Shown: in pieces, positions 41,580 through 42,457 of the stretch
Position numbering within the stretch: position 1 is the first letter of the stretch
Layout: every line of letters starts with the position of its first letter
NCBI GenBank assembly: GCA_019117265.1
Contig: DXAB01000106.1
Location: 1 to 42,457 of the forward strand
Direction of reading: 5' to 3'
Origin: Candidatus Olsenella pullicola
Lineage (GTDB): Bacteria; Actinomycetota; Coriobacteriia; Coriobacteriales; Atopobiaceae
Length of the DNA stretch: 42,457 bases
Translations under genes and position numbers: made by a program
Notes under the pieces: model-generated
Databases searched by the model: none
Told to the model about the DNA's origin: nothing
Seen by the model: the letters and a program-made list of their open reading frames with translations, nothing else

Positions 41580-42326
41580 CTACGCCTCCCTTGCGGTCTC
41601 GGGCGTGATGCCGGGGATCACCTTGGCGCGCGGACGCTCCTTGGCGCGACGCTCGAGCCACTGCACGAGCATCGCCAGCGGGAAGCAGATCACAAAGTAG
41701 AGCACGCACGCGAGAATGTAGCCCTGCAGGTAGCCGTAGGTGGAGACAAAGTTGTCGGCGTTGTACATAAGGTCGCCGCCGGCGATAAGCGCCAGCACCG
41801 AGGTGTTCTTGACCAGGTTGAGCGCCTGGTTGCAGAGCGGCGGCAAGATGACCTTGAAGGTCTGCGGCAAGATGACGTAGGCATAGGCCTGCACGGTGGT
41901 GAAGCCCTGGCTGCGCGCGGCCTCCATCTGGCCGCGCGGAACGCTCTCGATGCCCGTGCGGATGACCTCGGAGACGTAGGCGGCATGATAGAGACCCACG
42001 CCCACGGCGCCGATGGCAAACGCGGAGAGGCGCACCGGGCTCTCGGTGCCCAGAATCATCTGCAGGACGCGCGGTCCGGCCATGTAGTAGAAGAACACCT
42101 GAACCGGCAGCGGCGTGTTCTGAAAGAACTCAACGTAGACACGGCTCACGGCACGCAGGATGCGCGACCGCGTGGTGGACAGCACGCCGAGCAGGCACCC
42201 AAGCACCAGCGATATGGCAAGCCCCAGCAGGACCACCGCAAGCGTCATGGAGAAGCCGTCGAGGAAGCTACTCATGTCGCTGAAGGTAATCTCCCAGCGC
42301 TTGGGATCGAACAGGCCTTCGAGCAT
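41580..42326 (-). CDS. Polar amino-acid ABC importer permease 1
   Basis: 248 residues with about five membrane helices. It shows EVIRTGIESVPRGQMEAARSQG and YVILPQTFKVILPP, the coupling loop of the polar amino-acid permease family, and FFQNTPLPVQVFFYY near residue 80. AGGAAAGGA precedes ATG 42326. The ATPase and binding protein are not in the window; one of them probably ends at 42445. Confidence 0.92.
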   Translation of the reverse strand: MLEGLFDPKRWEITFSDMSSFLDGFSMTLAVVLLGLAISLVLGCLLGVLSTTRSRILRAVSRVYVEFFQNTPLPVQVFFYYMAGPRVLQMILGTESPVRLSAFAIGAVGVGLYHAAYVSEVIRTGIESVPRGQMEAARSQGFTTVQAYAYVILPQTFKVILPPLCNQALNLVKNTSVLALIAGGDLMYNADNFVSTYGYLQGYILACVLYFVICFPLAMLVQWLERRAKERPRAKVIPGITPETAREA

Positions 42327-42397
42327 CTTGTTCCTTTCCTATGCCAACACCTGCAGGGCGCCAGGGGGATGGCGCCGCCCGGGCGCACGTGCGCGGC

Positions 42398-42427
42398 GTG
42401 TGGGCGAGAAGGACCTCTCGCCCACAC
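42398..42427 (-). terminator. Intercistronic hairpin upstream of the importer permeases
   Basis: GTGTGGGCGAGA/TCTCGCCCACAC, a 12-bp perfect stem with a 6-base loop, between the end of the upstream gene and permease 1. It resembles the attenuating hairpin of the sugar operon and would fit a binding-protein gene upstream. Confidence 0.6.
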
Positions 42428-42444
42428 GCGCCGCGCGGCGCTCG

Positions 42445-42457
42445 CTAGAGCAGGTTC
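42445..42457 (-). CDS. Last codons of an upstream gene (cut by window edge)
   Basis: On the minus strand the window edge reads AAC CTG CTC TAG, a possible C-terminal Asn-Leu-Leu and stop 118 bases before permease 1. By gene order an amino-acid-binding protein is the most likely identity, but nothing in these bases proves it. Confidence 0.35.

Noticed and set aside
1-42457. tRNA, rRNA, prophage, insertion sequence or toxin-antitoxin genes
   Set aside because: No TTCGAATC-type arms, transposase, integrase or paired small toxin genes were found by reading both strands; faint ones could be missed without tools.

Overview
The window reads as a chromosomal segment of a high-GC Gram-positive anaerobe. 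The best guess is class Coriobacteriia, near Olsenella/Atopobiaceae. That placement is inference from strong GC-ending codon use, AGGAGG-type ribosome sites, AtpB-type housekeeping genes of actinobacterial flavour beside Firmicutes-like transporters, YhgE/Pip proteins, and a UbiB plus phasin pair. No rRNA, tRNA, CRISPR array, prophage or insertion sequence was seen. It is an ordinary chromosomal region whose interesting features lie mostly between genes.

Layout. 1-2314 (+): the end of one half and all of the other half of a heterodimeric ABC exporter. 2464-6817 (-): an HdeD-like membrane protein, a small secreted His-rich protein, a UbiB-family kinase with a phasin-like partner, and a HAD phosphatase. 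7034-11314 (+): a DUF1015 protein, a 746-residue protein I do not recognise with TPR-like repeats, and a second HAD phosphatase overlapping it. 11386-16544 (-): a compact translation/replication operon priA-def-fmt-rsmB. 16917-20591 (-): metK, an LCP cell-wall ligase and a PP2C-like phosphatase. 20883-26818 (-): a sugar or polyol operon (Gfo/Idh/MocA dehydrogenase, TIM-barrel isomerase, RbsB/RbsA/RbsC-type importer) facing a LacI-family regulator at 27132 (+). 28151-28780 (-): a TetR regulator divergent from two tandem YhgE/Pip membrane proteins (28984-33803, +). 33924-35408 (+): gltX. 35617-38102 (-): a DUF969-DUF979-pcp operon, probably for pyroglutamate/pyroglutamyl peptide use. 38281-39888 (+): a single-chain L-serine dehydratase carrying an ACT domain. 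40296-42457 (-): the end of a polar amino-acid ABC importer operon with a cytidylate-kinase-like protein as its last gene.

How it fits together. The sugar operon is predicted to be controlled by the divergent LacI protein through two TGAAA-N5-TTTCA operators, one of them at the expected transcription start of the dehydrogenase gene. Two strong hairpins between the binding-protein gene and the ATPase gene would explain unequal expression. The TetR/YhgE pair also has a shared palindrome. Amino-acid use is a theme of the right-hand third: pyroglutamyl peptidase, serine dehydratase and an amino-acid importer.

The most unusual structure is in the 407-bp gap between the serine dehydratase and the kinase-like gene. 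Four 24-base modules (two inverted, two direct, 40 bases apart on each side) form a dyad whose inner and outer pairs share exactly the same centre, and whose paired modules match each other better than their neighbours. A related but different set of modules lies upstream of priA. A second recurring signal is the word CTTCTCGSC, which borders or sits inside many intergenic hairpins.
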